Below, piece by piece: positions 26,401 to 38,529 of a DNA stretch of 64,000 nt. Origin of the DNA: Linanthus parryae (Eukaryota > Streptophyta > Magnoliopsida > Ericales > Polemoniaceae). A program made the translations under genes and the position numbers. Location of the stretch: NCBI GenBank assembly GCA_023055425.1, contig JALGPY010000003.1, forward strand, positions 20,023,001 to 20,087,000, given 5' to 3'. Under the pieces are notes generated by a model. That model was given only the letters and a program-made list of their open reading frames with translations. It did not search any database and was not told the origin of the DNA. The stretch's first letter is position 1, and each line of letters starts with the position of its first letter.

Positions 26401-28828
26401 CTCGCACCGAGTCTTCCCTTTTTCTTCCCCGTACATGCTGTCAATCTCTTCCCACAATTGGTCCATCTCGTCGTTTTCCCAGCCTTCGTCCACCACATCG
26501 ATAGCAAAGATGTCCTCGTGGTCGTAGTAGTTTGGCAGTTGCAGATTTTTGAAAACGTTGAATTTCACTTTTTCCTCGTTAATCTGCATGGTCAGCTCCC
26601 CGCTCTTACAGTTTATCATAGCTTCGCCTGTGGCCAAAAACGGCCTGCCAAGTATGAGCGGCACCTCCCCTGCCTCCATGTCCAGGATGACGAAATCTGC
26701 CGAAAAAATAAGCTCGCCGACCTTGACCAGAATATCCTCGATAACCCCGTAGGCCTGTTTTACGGACCTGTCTGCCATCTGCAGCATGATTCTGGTGGGT
26801 CGGGGTTCACCGACTTTCAAACTCTTGAAAATCGTCAATGGCATCAGGTTGATGCTGGCTCCTAGGTCACACAGAGCCTTTCCTGTGTAAGCGTTACCTA
26901 GGGTGACCGGTATGACGAAACTGCCAGGGTCCTTTCTCTTCCTCGGTAGCCCATTCTTCACACAATTGCTCACTTCTTCCGTCAGGTTTATGGTCTCGAA
27001 ATCGCTCATTCGCCTCCTCCCATACAAGATGTCCTTGAGGAATTTGGCGTAAGTGGGCATCTTAGCCAAAGCCTCAGCAAAAGGTATGTTAATCTGCAGC
27101 TGCTTGAACATCTCGAGAAACCTGGCGTAGTCCTTGCTGTCATCCCTCTTTCGTGTTCGCAAGGGGTACGGGACCTCCTTGGAGACGGGTACAGTTTCTG
27201 CACCTGTCTCGTTCTGCACTGCATCCTGCTCAACCGAGCCCTTCGGCTGGGGGCGGTCGATTGTGCTGCTATCCTGGCCCGACAAGTTGCGTTCTACTTC
27301 TTTCGAATTTTCTGCACGCGCGTGGCTGGGATACGGTGGATCCTGCAGTGCCAATCCACTCCGAGTGGAGATAGCATTGATCTGAGCCCGTGGATTATTT
27401 ACTGTGTTCGAGGGTAGGTTTCCTGGCTGTCTCTCCGTAAGCTGCTGTGCTAACTGCCCCACCTGTACTTCCAAAGCGCGCAGTGACGTTTTGGTTGTCT
27501 GCATATCTGCCATCAAGGTGTCCATGTGCTTGAACCGAGATTCCATAGTCTGGAACATGGACTTGATCTCTTTCATCTGAGCGTCGTACTGCTGTGCTGA
27601 CGGGACTGACTGAGCCTGCTGGGCCGGGGCAGCCTGCTGAGCTGGTGGCCTGTGCTGGAATCCCGGTGCATAAACTGCTGCGTTCGGGTTTCCGTACCGA
27701 AACCCGGGATGGTTTCTTGTACCCGGTCGGTACCGGCTCGGGTCCCACTGCTGCTGTACGTAGTTGGTATCTTCAGCCCTTAGCTCCTCAATGGCTGTGT
27801 CCAGATCCGGTTCCTCGACTGCTGCAACAGTCTTCTTATCCGAGTAGACTTTCTTGACCAAGTCGTGAACGATCTTGGCCAGGTTGTCTATCCGGTCATC
27901 CTCTGCAGGTTCGGCTCTAGCCGCCATCCTGCGATCGTCAAACAGTCGGGTGTCCTGCTTGGCCAACTGCTTCATCAGGTCATACGCACCTTCTTTGTCC
28001 ACGTGATACAAGAAGTTTCCTGCGGCCTCTCTGTCAATCCTGTCGGCGTTCTCCCTGTCTAGGGCATGGTAGAAAACCTGCAGGATTTTCGCATCTCCAA
28101 AAACGTGGTTCGGGCACCGTTTGACCAATCTCATGAGCCTGTCCCATGCGTCCACCACCGTCTCCCCCATCTTCTGTCTGAATGACAGGATCTCGCTCTG
28201 TAACTGTATGACTCGGGAGGCGGGAGGCGGGATAGAACTTTGCCAAAAAATCCGTGACACACTCCTCCCATGTGGTGATGGATCGGGGTGGTCGGGATTC
28301 GAGCCAGTCCTTGGCTACTCCATAAAGACAGTATGGGAATAAGATCAACATGAGTGCCTCTGCTTCTACCCCCTTGTATCTGACCTTGTTGCAGTAATCT
28401 TCGAATTTCCCGATAAAATCGTTCGGGTCTTCGTCGGCCCTGCCATGAAACGGGCAGAGAGTTTGTAGCGTCTGGATGGTGGATGGTTTGATGTCAAAGT
28501 GCTCGGCGGTGATCTCGGGCACCACAATAGCTCGCTCATGCCCCCCGGTGGGGACTTCGAAATTTTCCACCAACGCCTTCCCAGATCGGTTATATGTTCT
28601 CTGGTTGCTTCGGGCAGCAAGCCCCGCTGTGACAAGCTCCTCAATGTACCGCGCCATCTGGGCTGGGGTACGTGTCTCTCGTTCCTGTCCACCGGCTTCG
28701 GTGTTCTCGGGTGGATCTCTCTGGTTGGTTGCCATCCTGCTTTCTCGGTTTCTGCGGTTCTGTTCGGTGTACAGTTTTTCCGGGTTGTCGAGTGGTGTCA
28801 CCAAATCGCGAGGCAATCTGGGCATCAA
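23410..28828 (-). pseudogene. Athila-type gag-pol polyprotein, broken twice
   Basis: Gag starts at ATG 28828 or 28825. Order: Gag core, a protease with CDLGAS (near 26870), reverse transcriptase with FMDD as the catalytic motif (near 25560), RNase H beginning FELMCDAS (near 25130), an integrase HHCC zinc finger ([10 protein letters not shown] ... CDRC) and a DDE core ([28 protein letters not shown]). The frame ends at 23410. Two lesions: a 7-bp tandem duplication (GGGAGGC twice, 28215-28228) shifts the frame inside gag, and a TAG at 25303-25305 interrupts pol between RT and RNase H. The same frame resumes immediately after the TAG. Everything else is open, so loss of function looks recent. 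Confidence 0.93.
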
Positions 28829-28947
28829 CTAAACAGTCCTGAAAACGCAGATTCAAAAACGCAGTGAGATAAAAAGAAAAATAACGAAACTGAAAATAAA
28901 TAAAAACTCAGAAAACTAATTCTGACTACTAAATAGACCCTAAAAAG

Positions 28948-28965
28948 TCCCCGGCAACGGCGCCA
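28948..28965 (-). other. Primer-binding site, tRNA-Asp type
   Basis: The plus strand reads TCCCCGGCAACGGCGCCA, the 3' end of plant tRNA-Asp including CCA, six bases inside the 5' LTR. On the sense strand it therefore pairs with that tRNA. This is the usual Athila primer. Confidence 0.88.
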
Positions 28966-28971
28966 AAAACT

Positions 28972-30530
28972 TGATGCGCAAACTAACGTGCTATCGCAAG
29001 TGTACGAATCTTGTAGTACCGGGTGCAATTAGACTCGGATTATCGTTCCCACGAGGACTGTTTCGGGTTTACTTACGTTGTCAGTTTCGGTTTTCCAAGA
29101 GTAGTAACCAGGAGGATTAGGTTGTGATTGTAGTGACTAAACTAAAAACAGAATTTAAAAACGTAAATATTTTTGTGACGTTTTCTAAAATAAGCTGAAT
29201 TTGTTGTAACGATAATAGATGAAGACTAGGCTCCAGGATCCCCTAGGGTTTCTACAGATTTCAGTTTACGTTCGATTATGAAAACACTCAGCAGTTTCGG
29301 TATCTGTGCAACGTACCAGTTGTGCGGTGACTCTTCAGATTCCACACGTAATCCCGATCCTGCAGACTTTCGGATTCTAGTTAAGCTGCCTAAGTCTGCA
29401 GTCTCGGTCTAATCCTGTTAGGGTTTCTAACCTGTCCGAATGGCCCGGGTCAAATTCTCTAACAGTTGGTCTCACGTTTTTCGATGCTAGCCCTATCTCC
29501 CTTTCTCTGGTCGGTCTATCAGGGTAAGGTACTAAATCCTGGTTTTTCTTCCTAACCCTAACTTGACGTTTTCACCTACAAGCTCGGGTCTATAGCAATC
29601 CTGGGTGATCAATCCTATCATGCATATACGATAACAATCAAAACCAGAATAACAGATACAACTTGCTGAATTAAGACAATCATCATGAATCCATAAACGT
29701 AGTAATCATAAAATCTGAGTACGAAACCCTAGGTTCACCGAGAACCTAGGTGAAAAGTTTAGCTACGACTAGACATAGTACAAAACGCAGTTTCTGAATA
29801 TAAAGAGAGAGAACGAAATAAAATTAAGTCTTCGAATCTCGAATTGCGCTTTCGTCCTCTCCGTGAATGCTCTGACTTGTCCTTCGGTTGTGCTGTGAAT
29901 TGTGCTGTGTCTCCGGGATGTCCTCAAAACGAGTCTGGACGAGTCTTTAAATAGTGCTGTTTCCTGAAAACGCTTGAGCTCGAAATTACGGAATCTGCCA
30001 TCGGTCCACCGTCTTTGACCAAAAGTCAAAACTGGCTGCGTATATACGCAGGGGTTGCGTATATACGCAACCAGGGCCCAACCAACATCCCCCACCACCC
30101 TCACTGCCTGCGTATATACGTAGGCCGTGGGGGTAGGTGGGGCCCACTTGGTCCTCTGGTGGGCCAGGTCTGGTCCCCTGGGTCCCACTCCTCTGCCTGA
30201 CGCTCCCGGTTTGCCTCTTCGGTGTACTTCTGCTTTTCCGTATTTCCGTCGTGTCCCGGTCTTGTGCACGTTTCCCGAGACGGTCCCGGCTTGGTCCCGG
30301 CACGCTTCCCGATGCACCTCCCGAACCTGTTCCTGAAAAGGCAACACGAACGAAAACCCGCGATCATATCCAAATATAGCAAGAAATAAGCATAAATCCA
30401 GAGAGTACAAATAAACGTCTCGTTCTAGATTCCCGAGGCATTCTAAGGCATTTTCCGGCAAAAACCGCTAATTTCGACACAATTACTCGTGAAATCAGGC
30501 TAAAAGATAACCCCTAATTGGGCGTTATCA
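28972..30530 (-). repeat. 5' LTR of the Athila-type element
   Basis: Bounded by TGATGCGCAAAC and GGGCGTTATCA on the plus strand. It matches the copy at 17004-18581 apart from about a dozen substitutions and the missing fourth palindrome. Confidence 0.93.
30037..30122. repeat. Palindrome cluster TGCGTATATACGCA in the 5' LTR
   Basis: Perfect copies at 30037-30050 and 30056-30069 and a one-mismatch copy (TGCGTATATACGTA) at 30109-30122. Confidence 0.9.
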
Positions 30531-33072
30531 TTATTCACAACCTGATTTCATTTTATCGTTGCTGATTGATGGGCCTTCCGCACCGGGGAATGATATAGAC
30601 GTGTATTTACAACCACTAATTGACGAGCTTAATGAATTTTGGGCAGAAGGCGTAGATACATATGATGCTGTTAGTGATGAGATGTTTCGACTGCGAGCGG
30701 CACTGATGTGGACAATTAATGACTTTCCTGCTTATGCTAACTTGTCAGGTTGGAGTACATGAGGAAAATATGCATGCCCTGTGTGTAATAAGGACACCGA
30801 GTTCAAATTGTTAATGCATGGTCATAAGTTCTGTTATATGGGATCTCGTAGAGCACTAGACTTGGGACACAGGTTTAGTAAAGACAAAAATAGTTTCGAC
30901 GGGACTGTGGAGACCAGAGAAATGCCAATTCGATTGTCAGGAGAGGTTGTTTTGAGGAAGGTGGCGCATATTAAAAATGAATTCGGGAAGCGTGAGGGAC
31001 AAGGTAAGAGTGCAGGTCAGAAAAGAAAGGAACCTGAGAATTCTGCTTCTAATAGGCCGCCTGATTATGGCTGGAAAAAGAAAAGCATATTCTTTGAATT
31101 GCCCTACAGGAAAGACAATCTTATCCCCCACAATCTTGATGTGAGCATATTGAGAAGAATGTATTAGAGAGTTTACTTTACACACTGTTAGGTTGTGACA
31201 GCAAGTCCAAGGACGGTTTGAAGGCACATCGCAACCTTAAGGATATGGGTATTAGAGAAGAGCTACATCATGTACTACTTCCTTCAGGAAAATGGCAATG
31301 GGCTCGTGCCAATTTCACTTTGACTATGGAAGCAAAGAACACATTTCTCAGAATATTGAAAGCTGTTAAAGTGCATGAGGGTTATGCTGGGAACATCTCA
31401 CGTAGTGTGAACTTAAAGAAGGGAATCATTTATGGTTTGAAGAGCCATGACTCATATATTGATTCAACAACTGTTACCAATTGCAGTCAGAAAACTTCTT
31501 CCGAAGAACGTAGCTCATCCAATAGTTGAACATGGTAATTTCTTTCGAATATTATGCTCTAAGGTCATAGATGACACCGAGTTCACTCTTCTTGAGGAAA
31601 GAATAAAGTTAACTCTTTGTCAGTTATAGAAGATCTTCCCACCTTCTTTCTTCGACATTATGGTCCACCTTCTCGTTAACTTACCAGAGGAGGAAAAATT
31701 TGTTGGGCCGGTGCCAAAGAGGTGGATGTATTCTCCAGAAAGGTATATTTCAAACAAGTTATATAAAAATTGATATGTTCACCTATACAGGTCAATAGTT
31801 TATCGTAACATTTGTTATTAGATATATGTATGCACTCAAACAGTATGTGCGGAATCGTAGTCGTCCTGAAGGATCAATTGCAGAAGGCTATTTGGCAGAG
31901 GAATGCACCACCTTCTGTTCCAGATATTTGAATGATGTTGAATCAAAGTTGAATCGCACAAGTCGAAACTATGCAAGTGATGAAGCAGGGATTGGAAATG
32001 GGAAGAGAGATGGGTTTATAATTGATCATACTCAATGGGAGCAGGCTCATAGGTATGTGTTAGCGAACAGTCCGGAAGTCGCGCCGTTTCGACAGTAAGT
32101 GCACACACTATATCTTGTAGATTGTATCTTCTATTGATATGTCAATACATTACATTTTATTTTCGTTCTTAGGAAACATAAAATGGAGATTGAATCTGCG
32201 TCAAGAAAAGGTCGTAAGGGTAAGAGAGAACTAGCTCAAATGTTGCACAAATCATTTTCAAATTGGTTTCGAGAGAAAGTAAGTTCCTTATTATTTCTAT
32301 TAGGCACATGTTATTGTATTCGTGAAAATATATATTAAAACTTATTAAGGTAATCTGGTTTATCAACTAGGTTGAGGAGATGACGAAACTGGACCCTTCT
32401 TCAGTGTCTGATGAAATAAAAAGCCTTGCAATCGGTCCTAATAAGTGGGTGAAGAGGTACAAAGAATTTCGTGTAAATGGGTTGAGGTTTCGGACTCTTG
32501 CTAGTGAAAGGAAGTTGACAACCCAAAACAGTGGAGTGATGGTGACAGCCTCCACTTTAAGTTTCTCAAGTGGAAGTGATGATCATCCCATCACAGGAGA
32601 CGTTCCCTATTACGGAATCTTAACTGATATTATTGAGCTGAGCTACTCCGACAAGGTGAAAAATGTCAGGTTCAAGTGTGATTGGGTTGATAATGAGCAT
32701 GGTATGAAAGTTGACGAGTTCAAGTACACGATGGTGAATTTCAAACATCTCATGTACAAACATAATTTGATATCAGACGAACCATTCGTGCTTGCACCAC
32801 AAGCTCAGCAAGTCTGGTATATGAAAGATTCGGTTGAATTGGACTGGAAAGTCGTGGTTAAATCGACGCCGCTTGATTTTTACAATGTGCATAGTAATTA
32901 TGGTGCAGTTGACACGCACCAGGATAACACACCAACCCTGCAGGAAGCTGCATGTGAACCCGTGGTAGATGATGAAGGTTTAGGTGTGAATGAGAGTGTT
33001 GATGCTTATCTTGGTGATGATATAGACGGTGAATATATTGACGAAGATGATGTAGAACATGAAGCACAGTGA
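30531..33072 (+). pseudogene. TNP2-type CACTA transposase, 3' part, with introns
   Basis: Continues the gene cut at 17003. TNP2 domain: PSAPGNDIDVYLQPL, RAALMWTINDFPAYANLSGW, CPVCNKD and HNLDV. A DUF4218-like region follows (LPIAVRKLLPKNVAHP, PPSFFDIMVHLLVNLP, RSRPEGSIAEGYLAEE), then a DUF4216-like C-terminal region (YYGILTDIIELSY, FKCDWVDNEHG, QVWYMKD). Introns with clean GT-AG ends: 31742-31823, 32095-32172 and 32279-32370. Damage: a TGA at 30760-30762, frame changes near 31150 and 31450, and a TAG near 31627. The stop at 33070-33072 is probably native. The domain order is that of a full CACTA transposase. Confidence 0.9.
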
Positions 33073-33830
33073 GTTTATTGTTTTAGGAGGTTTAGGTTGT
33101 TCAGGTTGTTTCAGGTTGTTTCTATATAACTTCATCTCCGAGTATCTGTTTAGAACCACTTTTGATTGAATAATTCACTGGTTTCTAGTGATCCTAGAAA
33201 GATGGACTCAGTTTCATATTTTTGAGTTTCCAGGTTTGTCCTCTCTGTTTTTTTGGTTAAAAATTATGAGAAAAAAGAATTACAAACTTGTACTACCATG
33301 CTGGTGATTTATTTCACTTGAGAATAATATTTCTCTTCTGGCCACTTCATTACACTTTTGGATGATGCCACCTTTTTGTGCATTGATGAAATACATGCAC
33401 TTGATTGTTTGTATGGTGACTGGCTGTTACCAGTGGGTGCCTCCTATTAGTCTCTTACAGATTTGCTTTTATCTTTTGCCTGTTTCTGAGATTGCAATCC
33501 AGCTTAGAGTTTATGTGCACTGGTTTATCTCCTGTTGGATTGTCCTTGTTATTTTGATTCTTGTAACTTTTCTTACAAAGTGTCCTATCTGCTGTCTTAT
33601 ACAGAAAGTGAGTTTTTTGCGTCCATGTTCAGCAGAATCAAGTTTAACTGTCTTTCTAGTATTAACCATTGTTATCAGTGCATTCCTAATTGTTATCCAA
33701 TACTATCAATGTACTTCTGCTATATATTGCACTGAAAAAGTCCATTGTTGTTAATATTTAGAATATGATGACTTAGCTTTTGTGATGCGACCTGCTGAAC
33801 ATTGATATATGTCTCAATTCAGGTTGCTAT
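33073..33830 (+). other. CACTA spacer between the two transposon genes
   Basis: T-rich sequence without a convincing gene. The open frame at 33362-33754 is hydrophobic by composition only and matches nothing I recognise. It probably contains the 3' UTR of the transposase gene and upstream DNA or an intron of the second gene. Confidence 0.5.
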
Positions 33831-34089
33831 GAAGAAGACCCGGCGAGTTTTTTGTCACGTCACTCCTCACTCCGACCCTTCTCAAGAATGTCATTCTGTT
33901 TCTCAGCAACGCCCCCTCCGCAGACACGAGTACCTACATCTAAAGAATGTCAGTCTGTTTCTCAACAACGCCCCCTTCCGCAGACACAGGTACCTACATC
34001 TCAAGCACGACATTCTGTTTCTCGGCCACGCCCCCCTACTAAATTGAATTCTAGTAGGACTAGAATAAGTCCTTTAGGTAGTTGACAAG

Positions 34090-35930
34090 GAGTTGTTGGA
34101 CTATATAAAGGACCTTCCTTCCTTCCTTCCCACATAACTTATGCTCATTAAGTGAACATAACAAGAGTGGGAGAGAACAAAAGGAGAGAGAGCAAGCAAC
34201 AAGGAGGCCCGAACCGCCCCCTTGCCGCCGCCCCGTCCCCGTCGGCCAAAGGAGGCCGAGACCCTCCTTTTGGGTCTCGTTTTGCGTGATTCTTCTTCCT
34301 CTTCCTCTTCCGGGCTAGCTCCAAGGACTTGGGAGATTCTAGGATCAACTCTAGGCGTGGATCAACCATAGAGAACATGACACAATTCGCGTTTGAAGTC
34401 ATCAAAGGAGAACCCTAAGGTGTGTTTATGATTTCTAACCCTTACCATCGTTATGTCTCTTGACTTGTGATCCTTGGAGGGTTTTGCATGGTTTTATGTT
34501 TGTTTATGCTTCCGTTGCGCATCCATGAATCAAAACCCTACAAGTTTCTTCTACCTTGATATTGGAATAGAGAAATGTGAGTCCGAGGGAGAAAGCGGGA
34601 GTCGGCTGGCTGAAACAATAAGCAACGGCAAGAACTTGATAAGGACAACTATTCCACTACAGAGAAGAAAATTGTTTTCCTGATAGTTAAAATGATGCAA
34701 CAGTATAAGAATATTAGCTCGAGGAAATAAAATAAAAATAAAAATAAACACACATAAAACAGAATGCATATATTTAGAGCTTACAGTCACTCCTATAGTG
34801 AATTTGGTTAATATGAAGGGAAACACATGAGCATACTGTGTGCGGCGGCAAGAGCTTCATTTCAGGTATGATTATTCAAAAGCCTTGTCTAGTCGCAGCA
34901 GGAGGAAAAATCAACTGTATAAAAAGCGTATGCGAAAAGAAGTGGCTAAAGACAACTCCCTGGCCTCGTGGTTTAACCAATATCATAACTTAATGAAAAT
35001 GTAGTTCCATTACAACACCTGAATTGCAAGTTAATAGGCTAAGAATCAAAGTTGGTAACCAAACTTCAGATTTATCCCGTGAAGTTTTAACAATAAGAAG
35101 AAAAGCAAATAGTAAGTTAACAAAATATATGTGGTTTTACCTCAAATGAAAAATAAATTTCAATCAATTGTATAGAAAAGATGACCATGCCTTTCAGATT
35201 TCATGTGAATAGTAGTTGAAGATTTTTTTCTCAAACGGTAAATATACAGTGAAGAAGCCCCACTTTTAAACTTCTAAGCTAGCAACCTCAGGGGAAAAAA
35301 CGATCACTGGGCATCAACAAAATAGCCTTACCAATCAGGGGAAAAAACTTAGACCCTGTACCAAAAACATACTTTACCCATGACAGAAAAAATAGCCATA
35401 CCAATTCAACCAACATACAATTTTGGAATCAACCAAATAGCCATACCAATTCAACCAACATACAATTTTGGAATCAACCAAATAGCCAAACCAATCGATG
35501 GATTGATGGAGCATAAATTCACTTATAAATTTGGGCATTAACCAAATAGTCATACCAATCGCTGGATTGATAGAGCATAAACCCACTTAGACCCTACTTA
35601 CAGTAACCTAAAACTTATACCATGTACTCACTTATAAAACCTAGATTACCAGAAAAGAGGTCAATCCAAAGCAGGAAATAGAAAAGGAGATCAAGAGAAT
35701 AAAGGAAATCAAGAGACGAACTGAAGAAAGCAAAGCAGGAAAGTCGTACACATCGAGATTGCTCGTAGCTTATAGCATTCTATAACATTCTTCATCAATT
35801 TCCGTGTTGATCAGTTAGTCATAATGTCAACAATAGAAGTCTTACATTTAATTTTTTATTTACTATGTTACTTTTACTCAAAAGCAAAAAATTCAGGTTA
35901 TGAACTTACTATATATGTAATTGTTGCAGA
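34090..35930. other. Non-coding block inside the second CACTA gene; possible solo LTR or large intron
   Basis: It begins near an 8-bp inverted repeat (ATTCTAGT ... ACTAGAAT) and GACTATATAAAGGACC, which looks like an LTR promoter (TATA near 34107), then a leader-like purine tract. I could not find terminal TG/CA ends with a target duplication, so a solo LTR remains unproven. The block ends at a splice acceptor-like TTGTTGCAG before 35931. A 45-bp tandem repeat lies within it. Confidence 0.35.
35391..35560. repeat. 45-bp tandem repeat, three to four copies
   Basis: AATAGCCATACCAATTCAAC and the rest of its unit start at 35391, 35436 and 35481. A diverged copy follows near 35546. Confidence 0.88.
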
Positions 35931-36790
35931 CCACAATGACTAGTATGTACAATGAAGTACACGAAGAAGAATAAACCGAAGAACTGCAAGTTAAGGAGGG
36001 AATTTACGACAACGTCATGGGGCCTGATAAGCATGGACGGGTACGTACATACGGAGTTGGTGTATGCCCTACACAGGTGTTTGGTAGCAGATTGACCAAA
36101 CAAACAACCCAATCAACAGTGGCCTCCCTGCAAGGAGAGGTCGATCGACAAGTTGCTGAAGAGGTCGAGCGACGAGTTGCTGAAGAGATAAATCGACGAG
36201 TTGCTGAAGAGATTAATCAACGGCTGGCTACAGAGGTCGGGCGACGAGTTTCAGAGGAAATGAAGAAGTACAAGAAGATAGGTCTGATTCTAGGGGGCAC
36301 ATGCGCCAATTCAAACGATGATGACATGCTTGACTCCGATTCAGCAGAGGTAGGTGAATCTGAGGACGGTGTTCCTCGATATGATGAATATGAGGAAGCA
36401 GAAACTCAAGAAGATGTAGATGAGTTGATGGACATTGATGATGATAATAATGATAATGAGGATGAGGTTAGTTAATTTTTCTATGTAATACATAATGATT
36501 ATTAAATCTGTCGAATTAATTAGTTTGCGTGAAAGTAACAATTTTTTTTTTCAAATAGGCTAAGGTTGGGGATACGGTCCACTTGCTAACTCCGAAGCCC
36601 CCAAAAGAGGCTGTGGCGATTGTCGTCCTCATATAAAAAAAAGCACAACAAAAATTAACTCGGAGGCAGTGGGTTTTGGTAATTGGGCAGTTTGCATAAA
36701 AAGTGTTATGAAAGACTACTCGTTAATGAAGCGTATTGGAAAACACCATGCGATAAGTACTTGTGTTGCCAAAACAGTGCCTTGGCGGGC

Positions 36791-37885
36791 TAGTTGTGTA
36801 AGTTCACTGTTCTTATATATGTCATACAAACTCAACCTTGTAGAGTTTGGTATCTGCTATGTAATCTCAACTGAAAGTAATGGCCTTCTTTCTTGGTATT
36901 GTAGGTACTTCCACTGTAAGAAGCAAACTGTAATCTCTGGGGCCTTGGATGTCGAGTTCTGTCATCCATCCAGGTAAATCTTGGTAATATTATTTTGAAT
37001 ACCGTATTGTGTGCTCACAGAGGTTTATAACAAAGTTAATAACAAGGTTAATACCGTATTCCATGCTCTGTTCTGAAATCGGTTATATATTCTGAAGATA
37101 GTTTTTTTTTTCCTTCGACATGTTTAATCTATGGGCTGAGTTTTTATTGGTATCTGTTGATTTGTAGTTTGTCTCTGGTCAAGTTGGTATCTGACATCCA
37201 TCCAGGTAAATCTTGGTAATATTATTTTGAATACCGTATTGTGTGCTCACAGAGGTTTATAACAAAGTTAATAACAAGGTTAATACCGTATTCCATGCTA
37301 CGTTCTGAAATCGGTTATATATTCTGAAGATAGCTTTTTTTTTTTTTTTTCCTTCGACATGTTTAATCTATGGGCTGAGTTTTTATTGGTATCTGTTGAT
37401 TTGTAGTTTGTCTCTGGTCAAGTTGGTATCTGATAGCCATAAATTAGCTTTTTATGTTTCTGGATTTCAATTGCACTGCTTGTGTCTTCTTCTTGCTACG
37501 CTGCTGCCATGGTTGGTTTTGGTGATTGGGAGGTCCAGGTTGGTGTTTAGACAATGGTGATTTCAGGTGGGTTTCTTGGTTGTTAGGAGACTTATTGCAG
37601 ATGTGAGGTACTGGTAGTAATGGTGGTCTGGTTATGGAATTGGGTGTTGTAGGTGCTGGTATTGGGTGTATTTTGGATGAAGAGTATGGTTTATGAAGGT
37701 GGAGGATGGTGAATCAGGTGATGGCTGATGGAAGAGGTGAATAAGGCAGTGTTTTGAACATATTAGTAAGCTTCCACATTTTAGGTAAATAATTAATAAT
37801 AATGCCTCTCCGAAGGTACATATTAATATATGTGAATGTGCGTTCAGCCTTAAAATGGTTCTCAAGAAAAACAATGTGTGCCTAC
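36791..37885. other. CACTA internal DNA between the second gene and the Tat-type element
   Basis: Contains a 232-bp tandem duplication (36963-37434) and non-coding sequence up to the CCTAC target site. By position 37500-37885 may include intron sequence of the captured starch-synthase fragment on the minus strand, since a donor-like GTAGG sits at the insertion point. I see no starch-synthase exon here. Confidence 0.45.
36963..37434. repeat. Tandem duplication, period 232 bp
   Basis: CATCCATCCAGGTAAATCTT begins both copies (36963 and 37195). They differ mainly in the length of a poly-T run. Near identity points to a recent duplication. Confidence 0.93.
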
Positions 37886-38529
37886 TGTGCACAAGAGATT
37901 CCGGCGGGGAGACCTCCGTGTACACCGTACGTAGTGGATCAGGGATCGCACAGGAAGAATAGGGGTGTGTGTAGGGAGAGAGCAAGTCAGTAGCAATGTC
38001 TGAGAGAGAGACAGAGGTTTGGCAGAGCTTCCGCGTATGGCAGTGTGTCCCCTTTGTATGGAAAGGTTAACGATGTATATATACTGGAGAACATGACCGT
38101 TGTAGTGTGGTTAATGCGCCCATTAATGGCGGCTTAATTAGCTTAACCATAACGGCACGTTCGTCCGAGTATATAGGAACCGTTAGAGCACGTGGTGCGC
38201 GAGTACCGGAACCGTTACGAGGTTGACCGGGTTTGACCGGATTGACCGGGTTTGACCGGATTGACCGGGTCTAGGGAGCTCGTGCCATAGATCTCTCAAA
38301 ACAGTTACTAAAGGTCGCGCGCGGGCTTGGCTCGCACGCGACAGGGCTTACTCTAGCCTCCAGACCACAAAGTCCCTACAAGTCCCGTGCAGTGGTATGC
38401 GAGGGCTCTGTCTCGCAGCCCCCACATGGATCAGCGCGGCTGGTGATCCAGTGTGTATGGAGCACAATATGGTGTGCTGGATGGTTGCCACGTGGCCTAG
38501 ATCTGCCATGTCATAAAGCAGTATCTACA
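37886..38529 (-). repeat. 3' LTR of the Tat-type element
   Basis: Runs from TGTGCACAAGAG to GCAGTATCTACA on the plus strand and has the same length as the other LTR. Inside, at about 38222-38272, TTGACCGG recurs about six times (TTGACCGGGTTTGACCGGAT pattern). Confidence 0.96.

Larger units (their letters stand above)
17004..30530 (-). mobile_element. Ty3/Gypsy LTR retrotransposon, Athila-type, inactivated
   Basis: It is 13,527 bp, transcribed on the minus strand, with LTRs of 1578 bp (17004-18581) and 1559 bp (28972-30530) starting TG and ending CA. The target duplication is TTATT at 16999-17003 and 30531-30535. The primer site pairs with a tRNA-Asp 3' end. Order in the sense direction: 5' LTR, PBS, gag-pro-RT-RNaseH-IN, spacer, env-like ORF, purine tract, 3' LTR. 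The tRNA-Asp primer plus an extra ORF after pol is the Athila pattern. By eye the LTRs differ at about a dozen bases and one roughly 19-bp indel, so insertion was fairly recent, yet three coding lesions are present. Confidence 0.92.
33831..36790 (+). pseudogene. Second CACTA gene (TNP1/PTTA-like), broken
   Basis: The N-terminal piece (about 33852-34085) encodes Pro/Gln/Ser-rich tandem units (SVSQQRPLPQTQVPTS-like, about 66 bp each, two and a half copies). After an 1.8-kb interruption an acceptor at 35930 leads into 35931-36466. That exon has GPDKHGRVRTYGVGV and TQVFG, typical of the plant transposase_24/PTTA family, then a coiled coil of repeated RRVAEEIN units and a long Asp/Glu run. Intron 36467-36558 follows, then VGDTVHLLTPKPPKEAVAI and a frame-shifted tail with NWAVCIKSV. 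Lesions: an in-frame TAA near 35972, a stop near 36635 and a frame change. Such proteins bind the subterminal repeats or assist the transposase. Confidence 0.65.

Noticed and set aside
34090..35930. Full solo LTR inside the second CACTA gene
   Set aside because: The promoter-like start is suggestive, but no TG...CA ends with a 5-bp duplication could be found by eye; left as an unresolved non-coding block.
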